From Macrothele yani (Eukaryota > Arthropoda > Arachnida > Araneae > Macrothelidae), in the NCBI GenBank assembly GCA_039090855.1, contig CM076991.1:103924021-103988020 (forward strand): DNA of 64,000 nt, given 5' to 3'. The notes beneath the pieces were generated by a model. That model saw nothing but the letters and a program-made list of their open reading frames with translations, ran no database searches and was not told where the DNA came from. How positions within the stretch are numbered: position 1 is the stretch's first letter; every line of letters begins with the position of its first letter. Both the position numbers and the translations under genes were made by a program. Positions 1 to 10,563 of the stretch are shown in pieces.

Positions 1-637
1 AGGGTTACAAGGAAAGTTCTTGATCAGGCCAATATCTCACGAACTATGGCAGTTAGCTGTTTAGTTCTTATGCAGTTGTAGAGAAAACCCCCTATGGCGC
101 ACACAATAACTCCACAAGGGATCCCCTCGCCTCCTTTTTGGGGAGGTTGAGGGGCTATCGCGCCCCCTTTGCTGGTAGGGCAAAAAGTAAATGACAAACT
201 TGTTCAGCGAGGCAGAAATAGTAGATAAATGTATTTGTCCCATAAAAAAAGATGGAACGGAACCAGGAGTATGGCCCCAAGAAAATCACAACATCCGGAA
301 GCAACGACAGAGTATTTAGACAAGAACTTATTACTTAGAACTAATCTAAAGTGGTAAGTTCTAAGTAAATGAAAGTACAAAGGAAACGTTTTCCTACAAA
401 CCTTATCAACAGTTTTTGTTCTGAAAAAAACCATAAAATCCGCAGTTCCTTGATATATTCAATATCAGACTTTGATGTCCAATACAGTAAAAAATATGCT
501 AAGACAATGAAAAATAGCAAAAAGTGGCGAAACACTCATCCAATAGGAAAACTGTATGCACATCTAATTGACTTGCGTACTTAGCAAAGCTTTCGACTTC
601 ACTGGATCACGAAGTGTTGGCATGCCGACCACGCATA
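1..637. other. No gene recognised; short hairpin
   Basis: No protein family, RNA gene or long repeat is recognised. The only local structure is an imperfectly spaced stem: 331-341 is the reverse complement of 358-368 (11-bp arms, 16-bp loop). Short open frames on both strands have no recognisable motifs. Confidence 0.5.
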
Positions 638-705
638 TCATTTTTTACGCTTTCCAACCGTAGGTTGAAGAAGCCTATATGCTCCAGCTTTGTCAGTCTT
701 GGCGT
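638..705 (+). repeat. 5' fragment of dispersed repeat family X (pearl/Helitron-like)
   Basis: The stretch around CCAACCGTAGGTTGAAGAAG is also present at about 35500 and 37610, where it opens longer elements with internal ~140-bp tandem units. Only the first ~65 bp are present here, so this is a truncated copy. Family assignment is inferred from those longer copies. Confidence 0.6.
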
Positions 706-858
706 GGCACTTGTATCACTGTAAGAAGTGAATTATCTGGTAAACCATACGCCTTAGTAGAGAGTAATGCAAAATCAGAAACGTCTTCAGAAAATTCCAG
801 CTGCTTTCACCATTTTGGACTATCGGTATGTTTTCCTGGACACCAGTGCATATATATA

Positions 859-2595
859 CGGAGGGTGAGTCGAACGTTTTGCAATAGTTGGATCACTTTA
901 TGTCTTCATACGTACCTTTACGACGACAGCTGGCTGGCATTCAAAGTATAGGACATCGTGTTACACCGTCTTTAGCCATCTGTCTGCCAGTTCTTCGATT
1001 TTGCAGAGGGTGAGTCAAAAGTTTTGCAATATTTAAATTACTTCATGTCTTCATACGTACCTTTACGACGAAAGCTGACTAGCATTCAAAGAATAGGCCA
1101 TAGTGTTGCACCGTCTTTAGCCATCTGTCTGCCAGTTCTTCGATTCTACAGAGGGTGAGTCGAAAGTTTTGCAATATTTGGATCACTTTATGTCTTCATA
1201 TGTACCTTTACGACGAAAGCTGACTAGCATTCAAAGTATAGGCCATCGTGTTGTACCGTCTTTAGCCATCTGTCTGCCAGTTCTTCGATTCTGCAAAGGG
1301 TGAGTTGAAAGTTTTGCAATATTTGGATCACTTTATGTCTTCATACGTACCTTTATGACGAAAGCTGACTAGCATTCAAAGTATAAGCCATCGTGTTGCA
1401 CCGTCTTTTGCCATCTGTCTGCCAGTTCTTCGATTCTACAGAGGGTGAGTCGAAAGTTTTGCAATATTTGGATCACTTTATGTCTTCATACGTACCTTTA
1501 CGATGAAAGCTGACTAGCATTCAAAGTATAGGCCATCGTGTTGCACCGTCTTTTGCCATCTGTCTGCCAGTTCTTCGATTCTACAGAGGGTGAGTCGAAA
1601 GTTCTGCAATATTTGGATCACTTTATGTCTTCATACGTACCTTTACGACGAAAGCTGACTAGCATTCAAAGTATAAGCCATCGTGTTGCACCGTCTTTTG
1701 CCATCTGTCTGCCAGTTCTTCGATTCTACAGAGGGTGAGTCGAAAGTTTTGCAATATTTGGATCACTTTATGTCTTCATACGTACCTTTACGACGAAAGC
1801 TGGCTAGCATTTAAATTATAGGACATCATGTTGCACCGTCCTTAGCCATCCGTCTGCCAGTTCTCCGATTCTACAGAGGGTGAGTCGAAAGTTTTGCAAT
1901 ATTTGGATTACTTTATGTCTTCATACGTACCTTCACGACGAAAGCTGGCTAGCATTTAAATTATCGCCGATCGTGTTGCACCGTCATTTGCCATCTGTCT
2001 GCCAGTTCTTCGATTCTACAGAGGGTGAGTCGAAAGTTTTGCAATATTTGGATCACTTTATGTCTTCATACGTACCTTTACGACGAAAGCTGACGAGCAT
2101 TCAAAGTATAAGCCATCGTGTTGCACCGTCTTTAGCCATCTGTCTGCCAGTTCTTCGATTCTGCAAAGGGTGAGTTGAAAGTTTTGCAATATTTGGATCA
2201 CTTTATGTCTTCATACGTACCTTTATGACGAAAGCTGACTAGCATTCAAAGTATAAGCCATCGTGTTGCACCGTCTTTTGCCATCTGTCTGCCAGTTCTT
2301 CGATTCTACAGAGGGTGAGTCGAAAGTTTTGCAATATTTGGATCACTTTATGTCTTCATACGTACCTTTACGACGAAAGCTGACTAGCATTCAAAGTATA
2401 AGCCATCGTGTTGCACCGTCTTTAGCCATCTGTCTACCAGTTCTTCGATTCTACAGAGGGTGAGTCGAGAGTTTTGCAATATTTGGATCACTTTATGTCT
2501 TCATACGTACCTTTACGACGAAAGCTGACTAGCATTCAAAGTATAGGCCATCGTGTTGCACCGTCTTTAGCCATTTGTTTGCCAGTTCTTCGATA
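859..2595. repeat. 145-bp tandem array, 12 units, derived from the mariner 3' end
   Basis: The CGATT landmark recurs at 996, 1141, 1286, 1431, 1576, 1721, 1866, 2011, 2156, 2301, 2446 and 2591, exactly 145 bp apart each time. Each unit, read on the minus strand, holds the last ~19 codons of the transposase (pattern EELADRWLKTVQHDG then YFEC and a stop), the 3' untranslated segment and the terminal inverted repeat. The final unit is joined to the rest of the transposase at about 2596, which shows the array grew from the element and was not a pre-existing satellite. Confidence 0.9.
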
Positions 2596-3520
2596 CCGCG
2601 GCGGAACCAGTTCTTTTCCTTCGAGGCGAAGAATTCCTTCACCCTAGCTGCCACCTACTCCTGGTCGTTGAAACCGTCCGCGAAGGAAGTGGGCCATGGA
2701 TCGGAACAGGTAATAATCCGACGGGGCAAGATACGGACTATATGTTGGGTGTGGCATCAGTTCGATGCCTTCAAGTACCAGGAGTTTTCCCTGGTCGTTC
2801 GCGCGGTATGAGGCCGAGCGTTGTCCTGCTGTAGGAGAGCGGCTTTATGTTCACCAGTGCAGGGGACTTCTCCTCCAAAAGATCATACATCCTCTTCAGA
2901 TGCTCAGAGTAGAAGTTGGCTTTGATGGTCCGACCGTCTAGAACAAGTTCGTAATGGATTATCCCCACGAAATTCCACCAGACGCAGAGCATCCCCTTGT
3001 GCTCAAAGCGCTGACGTTTAGCAACAGGTTCTGGAAGCTGGCCCGGGCTCAACCACTGCCGTTGTGTGTTAGGATTACGGTAATAGACCCACTTTTCATC
3101 GCACGTAACATTTCTCTTGATGAAACGTACACTGCGCAAGTTTTCTAGGAGTGTCTAGCACATTTTCACTCGGCGGGTTGCTTCAGCTGGCGTCAGTTCG
3201 TGAGAGACAATGCTACAGCTCCTGTAGACCATGTCGAGGTCCTGAAGGGGACAGACCACGGTGTTATAGGATATTCCCAGCTCGCCTGAAAATTTTCGAC
3301 CGCTGTTAGACGGATTTGCCTCTACTGCCTGGCGCACGGCCTCTGAATCCACGGTTCACGGCCTACCTGACCTTGGCTGATCGTCGAGGTTCCTGTCACC
3401 TGAGCGAAATTTTTTGAACCATTTGGTTGCGGTGCTGTGGTCCACAAAACCTTCCCCTTTCGCATGATAAATGTTTCGCGTTGCTTGAGCAGCGTTAAGG
3501 TTGAATTCAAACTCGTAAAG
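2529..3520 (-). pseudogene. mariner transposase, frameshifted
   Basis: Read on the minus strand from about 3520: an N-terminal helix-turn-helix region (RNIYHAKGEG, WFKKFRSGD-like), then VEANPSNS...ELGISYNTVV, RIVxHELTPA, and the first catalytic Asp in VTCDEKW near 3100. The second Asp lies in QQDNARPH near 2840 and a degraded YSPDLAPSDY-type motif near 2740, followed by the C-terminal GIEELADRW block. At least three frame changes and stops separate these pieces, so no active enzyme is encoded. Motifs match DD34D mariner transposases (established family knowledge). Confidence 0.88.
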
Positions 3521-3699
3521 CAAAAGTTACCTAATTAGCCGACGACATGCAGTTCTGCTCACAGCAACGATTACCTATTTATATCCCTTTCGACTGACTG
3601 CAGTGCACGACTTGAACTAGTTTAGACACGTGACATACCCACCGCAGCACACGCGTTTATGCAAATATCGCAAAACTTTTGACTCACCCTCTGTATACA

Positions 3700-3930
3700 T
3701 CATCATCAACAACCAGGGACAAACACCCGTAGGAGCCAGCCATCAAATGGCAGCAGATTACAATCGTCTTGTACTTTTACTTCCAGCGCATCTACACTCC
3801 TCTGGTAAACCCTGTCAGGTTTGGGGGACCACGTACTAAGTGTGTCCGCGGCCGAATTCAGGGGGAATCATTCGCGCATTCGCGTCCCCAGACCCGTGAA
3901 GTCTGCGGAAAACCACGGAAAACCCGCATA
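3700..3930. repeat. Dispersed repeat shared with 24930-25110
   Basis: The segment around 3838-3925 (AGTGTGTCCG, CATTCGCGTCCCC, CTGCGGAAAA) is closely matched at 25012-25100 in the same orientation. No coding motif or terminal structure is visible. It could be a SINE tail or another short element. Confidence 0.5.
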
Positions 3931-4225
3931 TTATATGGCCGGCAGGACCGGACTAGAACACCCATCAGAAACATCCGCTTCCCTGGCGTTTCTGACTGGT
4001 GGAAGAAGGGAAGACCAATGGCCAACCGAAATTTTAGACTGGATTCCGAGGGACAAGAAAAGATCCAGTAGAAGACCAAGTGGAAGATGGATGGATGAAA
4101 TTCGAAAGCTTGCGGGAGTCAGTGACATGGAGGAGACTGGCGCAAGATAGACCGTTGTGGAAGAAACTTCGGAAGACCTTCATCCAGTAGTGGATTGGTA
4201 TTGGTTGACAATGATGATGATGTAT
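3931..4225 (+). mobile_element. RTE-type LINE 3' tail fragment
   Basis: The plus strand encodes the C-terminal end of an endonuclease/reverse-transcriptase LINE: EILDWIPRDKKRSSRR, then GRWMDEIRKLAG and a degraded DxxPLWKKL-like segment, ending in a TTGACAATGATGATGATG tail. The same family occurs at 44610-45075 (+) and 47818-48225 (-), which extends the alignment upstream. The fragment is 5'-truncated, as is typical of LINEs, and has a stop after the METGAR block. Clade assignment (RTE-like) is from remembered consensus patterns. Confidence 0.7.
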
Positions 4226-4539
4226 GTGTGTTAGTTAGCGTTGCCAAAGTACAAGAGCTGTTCGAGAATGTAATGTGCCGTTCAGCATTAAAATGTTTTA
4301 CCGAGTGACAGTTTTCGTAAGAATACAGAAAATGAAAAGAAAGTTAAATTAGATGTGTACGTTACTGTTGTAACCTGGAAAGAATGCAAAATTCTCTTTT
4401 AGGAGCAAACATTTTTTACGGACAAAAGTGAATGTTCCGACAGTGTTCTTCAATTAGAATCTTACTGTGTGCTCTGTAAATATATAATTCAGTCAAGATA
4501 CCGAAACTCCGCAAATAATGAAATATCCTAAATAAGGGC
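4226..4539. other. No feature recognised
   Basis: AT-rich sequence with no coding motif, repeat relationship or structure that could be supported by reading. Confidence 0.4.
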
Positions 4540-4762
4540 GCCGCCCCGGTGGCGCAGTGGTCTAAGCGATGGCCTCTGATCATTCGTCCGAAAGGGGTCC
4601 GGGTTCGAATCCCGGTAAGGCATGGATGTTGTGGTGTTTGTCTTACGGCACTGGCTCTCTCCCTTCCCTGGAACCAGTGACCCTAAATTAGGGACGGGCG
4701 ACTGCTTATAGCCCATTGAGTTGCTCACGGTGGTCGTTAAACCTCCAACCAAAAAAAAAAAA
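4540..4762 (+). mobile_element. tRNA-derived SINE, family S1, copy 1
   Basis: The 5' head contains an A box (TGGCGCAGTGG) and a B box (GGTTCGAATCC) with an extended variable-arm-like region, resembling a class II (Leu/Ser-type) tRNA. The body carries CTCTCCCTTCCCTGGAACCA and TTAGGGACGGGCGACTGC and ends in poly(A) at 4751-4762. Seven copies of this family lie in the window. Confidence 0.9.
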
Positions 4763-5655
4763 TCAGTTTGCTATGGATGTTGTCCACTTTTGTTGCAGAA
4801 GAAATGATAAAAAGCTACTGTACTTCAAAATCAACATCATAATTTAATCTCTTGGAAAATGATAGGCATGCAATACATGTTAAAGTATTTCTGATGCTTT
4901 GTTTCCCACATGTCGTACTCTGCAGGATATGGAAATTAGGCAAGTGGCTTACTGTGTTAATTGGAATACAGCAGGAATTCGGCGAAGCGCGACGAAGCTG
5001 TTGGGCAAGATGTTTGTTTTGCACTGCAAATGAACACTTCATTCGATGAGTGATTTTTAAAAGGGCACCGGAATTCTGCATCGGAGCAATCAGGACTTTC
5101 GAACGGGCAAATGGCGAATAAATTGCAAAGATCACTAAATAATATCATTGACTCTGCAAAGGATCAAAGATCGCGAAACTGAATGAGAACGGAAGACGAA
5201 GTCTGCGCTTTTACAAAGTTTCACATGAAGTTTAACCATCTTTGTGATAATCTGTTCGACGGTTCAGACTCTTCAAAGCCTAGTCTTTTCGAGGACGGTT
5301 GGAAGTATTATCGCGTTAATAGAGGAATGGGAACGAAAAGGCCAGTTTGACGCAGGAACGTAACATAACAGGCGCTTGAAAACCTCATAAAGTAGCGGAA
5401 ACGGCGCTTAAGTTAACTACGAATCTGTAAAATCGAAGACTTACTGCAGACGTCATGATTCGCACTTCCATTGAACGTTACACGACACTCACAGCTCTTT
5501 GTTAGGGAACATGTCTTACGCAAGTAGCACTAGGTGACCGAAAAAATATAATATATGTAGACAAATACGCAATTTTCAACTATAGAAGTACGAAAACAAG
5601 ACAATGCGCTTTATTCTCACAACTTAAAAAATAATTTTATTTAAAGCCATAAACT
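4763..5655. other. No feature recognised
   Basis: No transposase, LINE or SINE motif could be identified. Short frames on both strands lack recognisable domains. Confidence 0.4.
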
Positions 5656-5659
5656 CTCA

Positions 5660-5890
5660 CGTGATAGTGATGTGTGTAGCGTAGTGGTTAGAGCAGCGGA
5701 CTTCCAACCTGCTAACTACAAGCTCGAAACTATCTACTTCAGTAGTGAGCCCCGACTGCCCACCGCGCCTCGGAGAGTGCACTAAGCCGACGGATCCGAA
5801 AAGAGAATTTCTTAATAGAAACAAGATCGTTACCACCCAACGCTTTTCCACGGGGCTTTTCCTGTCCCTTAGCATCTGCCCCTACCCCCC
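5660..5890 (+). mobile_element. tRNA-derived SINE-like sequence, family S3
   Basis: 5669-5720 resembles a tRNA head: an A-box-like TAGCGTAGTGG, an anticodon-arm-like GACTTCCAACCTG (Gly-TCC-like) and a weak B box AGCTCGAAACT. It is followed by about 170 bp of unrelated GC-rich body. No poly(A) tail or target duplication was seen, so this is probably an old SINE or tRNA pseudogene. Confidence 0.5.
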
Positions 5891-6227
5891 ATTAGGTTTT
5901 TCTAATCGGTATCTGATAACTGACACAAAGGTCTTTTCAGCCTAAGGAACTCATTTCTAAAACTAAATTGGAGAGGAGTCTCTATGAGAAAATGAAACGT
6001 GCGTCATGACTTAAGTTAATGACGACGCAGGGTCAGTGAGTAAAGCCGGCACAGATGCGAAACAGGCATCTGTATATTCTTTCACCTCCAAGACCTTTCC
6101 TGTTCTCCTTCTCTTTCGAAACAGGATCTTCTGCCCTAATTCTAAATTTTACTTTTTCAAAGGCCAGGATTTCTCAGAGAAGAAGATTGGTTTACCTAGC
6201 ACTGCGATCTCCCAAACAAAAATGGAA

Positions 6228-6257
6228 AATAATAATAATAATAATAATAATAATAAT
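6228..6257. repeat. (AAT)n microsatellite
   Basis: Uninterrupted AAT repeat of about ten units immediately upstream of a LINE C-terminal fragment. Shorter AAT runs recur at 6897-6914, 7413-7426 and 8741-8755, so the whole 6.2-8.8 kb stretch is a TAA-rich target landscape. Confidence 0.95.
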
Positions 6258-6810
6258 CCAACATATCACAGCAGGGTGCAGAGTCCTCACACAGACAGAG
6301 TACACGAACAGGTACAATAAAGTCGTTATGATCCTCCATCAGAAATTGGCAAGAAAGCACCACCTCGTTGCAACTGAGCCTGCTCCTACTACAAGTATGG
6401 GTCAACAACGCTTCTAGAGCACAACACCCACAAGATGTACTGGGGCAGATCTATCAGAACAGATAAGACCATCATCCACAATCGGCCCGACATCGTCCTG
6501 GTCGACAAGGAAAAGAAGTCAACATACCTCATTGACATAGCCGTGCCCAACACGTGCAACATCCAGAAGACGCACAGAGAGAAGCTGTTAACGTATAACG
6601 ACCTACGATACGAAGTCAAGGAAATGTGGCATATGGAAAACGTCACCACTGTCACCATAGTATATCAGCCACAGAAGTTGTACCTAAGACCATTCACAGC
6701 TCTATACAGACACCAGACTTTCAATCTAACATCTACAGGGAACTACAGAAGTGCAGCTATCCTGAACACTTGTAGGATGGTAAGGAAGTTCCTGAACAAT
6801 TAAGAGAAAA
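6258..6810 (+). pseudogene. LINE C-terminal fragment with R2/R4-type restriction-like endonuclease motif
   Basis: The frame 6435-6803 carries IIHNRPDIVLVDKEKK followed by YLIDIAVPN and a KLLTYNDLRYEVKEMW block. The spacing RPD-X14-D matches the K/RPD-X12-14-D/E restriction-like endonuclease signature of R2/R4-clade non-LTR retrotransposons (family knowledge). The reverse transcriptase is missing upstream, so the copy is 5'-truncated. It lies against an (AAT)n tract, which fits Dong/R4-type elements that use TAA-repeat targets (inference). Confidence 0.65.
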
Positions 6811-6894
6811 GAAATACTACTTCTCAGACTTGGTATGTCGTACCGGTCCCGGAAGGAAGAGGAGAAAACCTCAAGAAGAGGTGGAATCATCTCT

Positions 6895-7300
6895 ATAGTA
6901 ATAATAATAATAATTCAGACTGAGAAAGTCTTAGAAAATGATCAGGTCAAGATCTTGTGGGTTTTTCAAATTCAAACTGATCGGCACCTGGAACATAATA
7001 CACCAGACGTAACATCCATAGAAAATCAGAAAACCTGGATAACAGAGCAAGTAATTCCTGGAGATGACAGAGTCAATGAAAGAAAACAGGAAAAAATGAC
7101 CAAATATAGAGACCTGGCCATAGAAGTTATCCGATTATGGACTAAATGCACAGCAGTAGTCCCCATTATCCTCGGGGCACTTGGAACGATTTAAAAAAAA
7201 ATTATGAATCATTTCAGAAAATTGCAGCTCTCTGAAATACCACCCACAGAACTGCAAAAATACAACTTCACTACGGACATCATGTATTTTGCGCCGATAT
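6895..7300 (+). pseudogene. Second, divergent LINE endonuclease-tail fragment
   Basis: Starts just after an AAT run and reads FQIQTDRHLEHN-PDV, then VIPGDDRVNERKQEKMTKY and DLAIEVIRLW, ending VVPIILGALGTI. The arrangement is homologous to 6435-6803, but the sequence is clearly different, so it is a separate insertion rather than a duplicate. A stop occurs near 7193; the downstream region to about 7300 still resembles the family's extreme C terminus. Confidence 0.6.
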
Positions 7301-7426
7301 TTGACTGATACCTAGGTCTCCAGTGGAAACTCGTATCAGCTCAACGACACCAGTCAATCATAATTTTGTTGTTTATTTTTGTACATCATAGGCTGTGTTT
7401 CGTACATTTTGTATAATAATAACAAT

Positions 7427-8739
7427 CAGGGCCGGCTGGAGCATAGGGGCAACCGTGGCGGTTGCCCCGGGCCCCTGGCCCAGCGCCTTTAGGGGGCCCC
7501 GCAATTTAGAAAACAAAAGAATTTTCTGGTAAAAAAAAATGTAACTACAATTTTTTTTGCAACTTTTGGGGCGCAAGGCCCTTCAAAATATATTTTTGAA
7601 GTTTTTTGTTTGTTTCCAATCTCCCCATTTTTGAATACGTTATCCCCTCTCTGTTCGTCGTACGGACACTGAGATTTGTAGATTCGAAATGATTTTTGTA
7701 ACCACCTTAATCTTTTCCGCATTCATGAAATAGCAAATTAAATTTCAATCATTTTGTGGTACCTTACTTTTATATATCCAACAAATTGTGTGAAAACCTG
7801 ATACTTAAATTTAGGGAAATAAAAAGAACAATATCCAAGTTACTTTCGGACTACATATGGAGGCCACTTTTCCAACATTACAACAAAGGCAACTTTCATA
7901 TATGAACGCGTATAAAAGTTTAGAATGTCACTAATTTGTCAGTTACTCCATTGTGCATTAAAAATCAATCACTAAACATGTATCAGGGGAAAAAACTGTT
8001 TATACCAATTTAATTTAGAGGGATCCTTATTATATTTCCTATACAAAAATATTTGCAATGAGAAAATATTTGCTAAGCAGGTATCTTTTTATCATTTTGT
8101 GAATAAGCTGTTATAAGAGTCACAATGCAACCTAAACCTCTTCTTCCGGGAAAGAAAATCGTAGATTTTAGCACTTTTTACTTTCGCTCTCTGTCTCTCT
8201 TTCTGTATCTTTCTCCCTCTCTTTTTCTCTCTTTCTCTATCTCTCTTCCCCTCTCTCTTTTTCTCTTTCTCCCTCTCATTTTCTCTCTTTCTCTATCTCT
8301 CTTCCTCTCTCTCTTTCTTTCTATCGTTCTCTATCTCTCTTCCCCTCTCTCTTTTTCTCTTTCTCCCTCTCATTTTCTCTCTTTCTCTCTCTCTCTTCCT
8401 CTCTCTCTTTCTTTCTATCGTTCTCTATCTCTTTCCTTCTCCCTTTTCTCTGTCTCTTTTTCTCTCTTTCTCTATCTCTCTTCCTCTCTCGCTCTCTTCC
8501 CTCGTCTCTCTATTTCTCTTTCTCTCTCTCTCTGAACTTTCAGTCCGTATTATGATATTTTTCTTAAGCTTAAAGCAAATACTTCTTTGAGTTAATCGTT
8601 TTGTCCTCACGGTAGTGTTCGTGTGTCTTCCTCACGAACGATTATTTTCAGAAACGACTTTATTAAAATATGAGATTTATTTTTTAGTGCTCACAATGAA
8701 ATTTCGCTCAGGGCCCCGCAAGAGCTCCATCCGGCCCTG
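7427..8739. mobile_element. Non-autonomous hAT-like element
   Basis: The left end begins CAGGGCCGG and the right end is its exact inverse CCGGCCCTG. Flanking 8-bp duplications are ATAACAAT (7419-7426) and GTAACAAT (8740-8747), one mismatch apart. Length is 1,313 bp. No hAT transposase was recognised inside. The insertion sits in a TAA/CAA-rich tract. Terminal CAGGG and 8-bp duplications are standard for hAT (family knowledge). Confidence 0.85.
8165..8535. repeat. CT-rich low-complexity tract inside the hAT-like element
   Basis: Nearly pure pyrimidine on the plus strand for about 370 bp. It is not random: a ~94-bp segment beginning TCCCCTCTCTCT at 8247 recurs at 8341. The long open frame across it is a composition artefact. 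Confidence 0.9.
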
Positions 8740-8770
8740 GTAACAATAATAATAGGTGTTGCCTGCAGAG

Positions 8771-9247
8771 AACAAAAATAATTACGTTTCGACTTCCTTC
8801 AGTCTTTCCGCATACGACTTACAAGAGAGACATTTTATGACCATATCTAACAAACCGGCATATACATGTATGAGAGGTATCCCATTTCGGTTTCTTCGCT
8901 GACTCCCACTTAGTCTGAGAGATATGCATCTCGAAATCGAGTAACTGATTCCATAGAGGAGAAATCGAACAGGAAAGGAAGAAAAATCACAATACCTATA
9001 TTTCACTCAGTAGTGTGCCTCTCGACGATGAGAAACTATCACCTTTATCACTTTGCTATTTTACTGTGCATTTAAGTTTAACACAATGCACGAAAATGCT
9101 GCCAGTAATTCACGAAGGTGCAAGGTAAATTTAAAAAATGACCCAAAATAAGTCCGGACCGTAATTCATCTTCACCCTTCATGATCAGCCAAAGTTCATG
9201 GCGTCTCCTTAAATATCCTTTGAACATACGCTTTTCTAAAAAATTTA
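8771..9247. other. No feature recognised
   Basis: No protein motif or repeat relationship seen between the hAT-like element and the pearl-like element that follows. Confidence 0.4.
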
Positions 9248-10563
9248 CTTTAATTAATTTAGCGTTTTTAAGATGTCTTTTGTAAAAAGAAAAAGATCGT
9301 GCTTATCACTTTCTCCGTCCGTCCCTCTGTTTGTGGTCACCATATTTCTGCAGCCATTAATCCGATTTAAAAAAAGATCTTTTTCCATTGGGAAGTTTAC
9401 AATGTGAGAATGATGATCTGGCATTCCGATTCCTTTCCGATGTCCAACTTTGCCGCTAGAGGGCGTAAAAGCCAATGCTATCGAATTCAAATACATTTAA
9501 TTCCATATATTTGCTTCTAAATATCCGATTGAAAAAATTATTTCTCCTTTCGATGCAATTTAGGTCGAAGATTATTTAAAGGACAGTCTCTTTTTAAAAG
9601 CAGAGCACATATTTTCCTCTAGGGGCGTAAATTGGGTTTCTTTCGATATCCTTGTTTCTGAAAGTCCGAAGATTTCAAAACATCTCCGTGCATCGAATAC
9701 AGCTTCTGAAATGAAATGTTTTGCATATGATTTGTAATTTTTGGTAAATAATTGTTTGGCCGCCAGGGGGCGTAAGTGTTGTTTTCTGCTTCTCAGGTTT
9801 TTGCTGCAAAATCTAAGCTTCTCAAAACTTGATTGAAAAAATTCTTTCGTGAACCGATGCTGCTCAACTCGGAAAGCCATTTCAGAAAACTTTCTTCTTA
9901 AAATAATGCATAGTTTTTCTTCCAGGGGGCGTAGATGTATATCTTATTTTTGTTGATATCTCTGCTTCTAAGAGTCCGCTTTAAAAAAAAAATTTTCGTT
10001 CCAGAACGTTTCCGTTTCTCACATAATTTCAAAATTTCCTTAACGCACAAGGGTGCCGCTAGAGGGCGTATGTTCGCGTTTCCGTTTACAGCAATATCTG
10101 CCGGACTAAAGACCCGATTGAAAAACTTTCTTTTTCAGTCAGATACTACTATGAAAACTTTTTGTGTATATTTTCTTCCTAAAATAATGCCCAACTTCAC
10201 CGCTAGGGGACGCAAATGTTAATATGTTTTTTCTCAATATCTCTGCTTCTAAATGTAAGATTTAAAAAACTGTTTTAACATCGGATATCCTTCACCTTGT
10301 AAAAGACGTTAAGTTTGTACTTGGGGAGTTTTCAGTTAACAGTTCTGTGGCTAGGTGGTATTTGTGTACTTCTGTTTGTTGCTGTACCTCTGCTTCTAAA
10401 AGCCCTATTGAGAAATTTCTTCTTCACTGTACGAAGTCCGTCTCAAAAGTAATGAGAATGATTACAAAAACAAATGCGTTTAATCAAAATACATACCATT
10501 AGGCCCGATCACCTTCGGTACTTCGATCACCTTTGAAGTACCGTGGGACTGAACACACTTATT

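Larger units (their letters stand above)
859..3693 (-). mobile_element. mariner element with tandemly expanded terminal region
   Basis: The element is flanked by TA at 857-858 and 3694-3695. The terminal inverted repeats match: left begins CGGAGGGTGAGTCGA, and the right end read on the minus strand begins CAGAGGGTGAGTCAA; both continue into a GTTTTGC(A/G)ATA block. Total length is 2,835 bp; removing eleven extra 145-bp units leaves about 1,240 bp, the usual size of a mariner. The transposase runs on the minus strand and is broken. The excess length is explained entirely by the tandem array at the left end. Confidence 0.9.

Noticed and set aside
4540..4762. Functional tRNA gene or the 74-residue minus-strand frame within it
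   Set aside because: The sequence is a SINE with body and poly(A); identical frames appear in every copy and reflect the SINE sequence.
8125..8535. 136-residue Ser/Leu/Phe-rich protein
   Set aside because: It is translation of a CT-rich tract; no evidence of coding.
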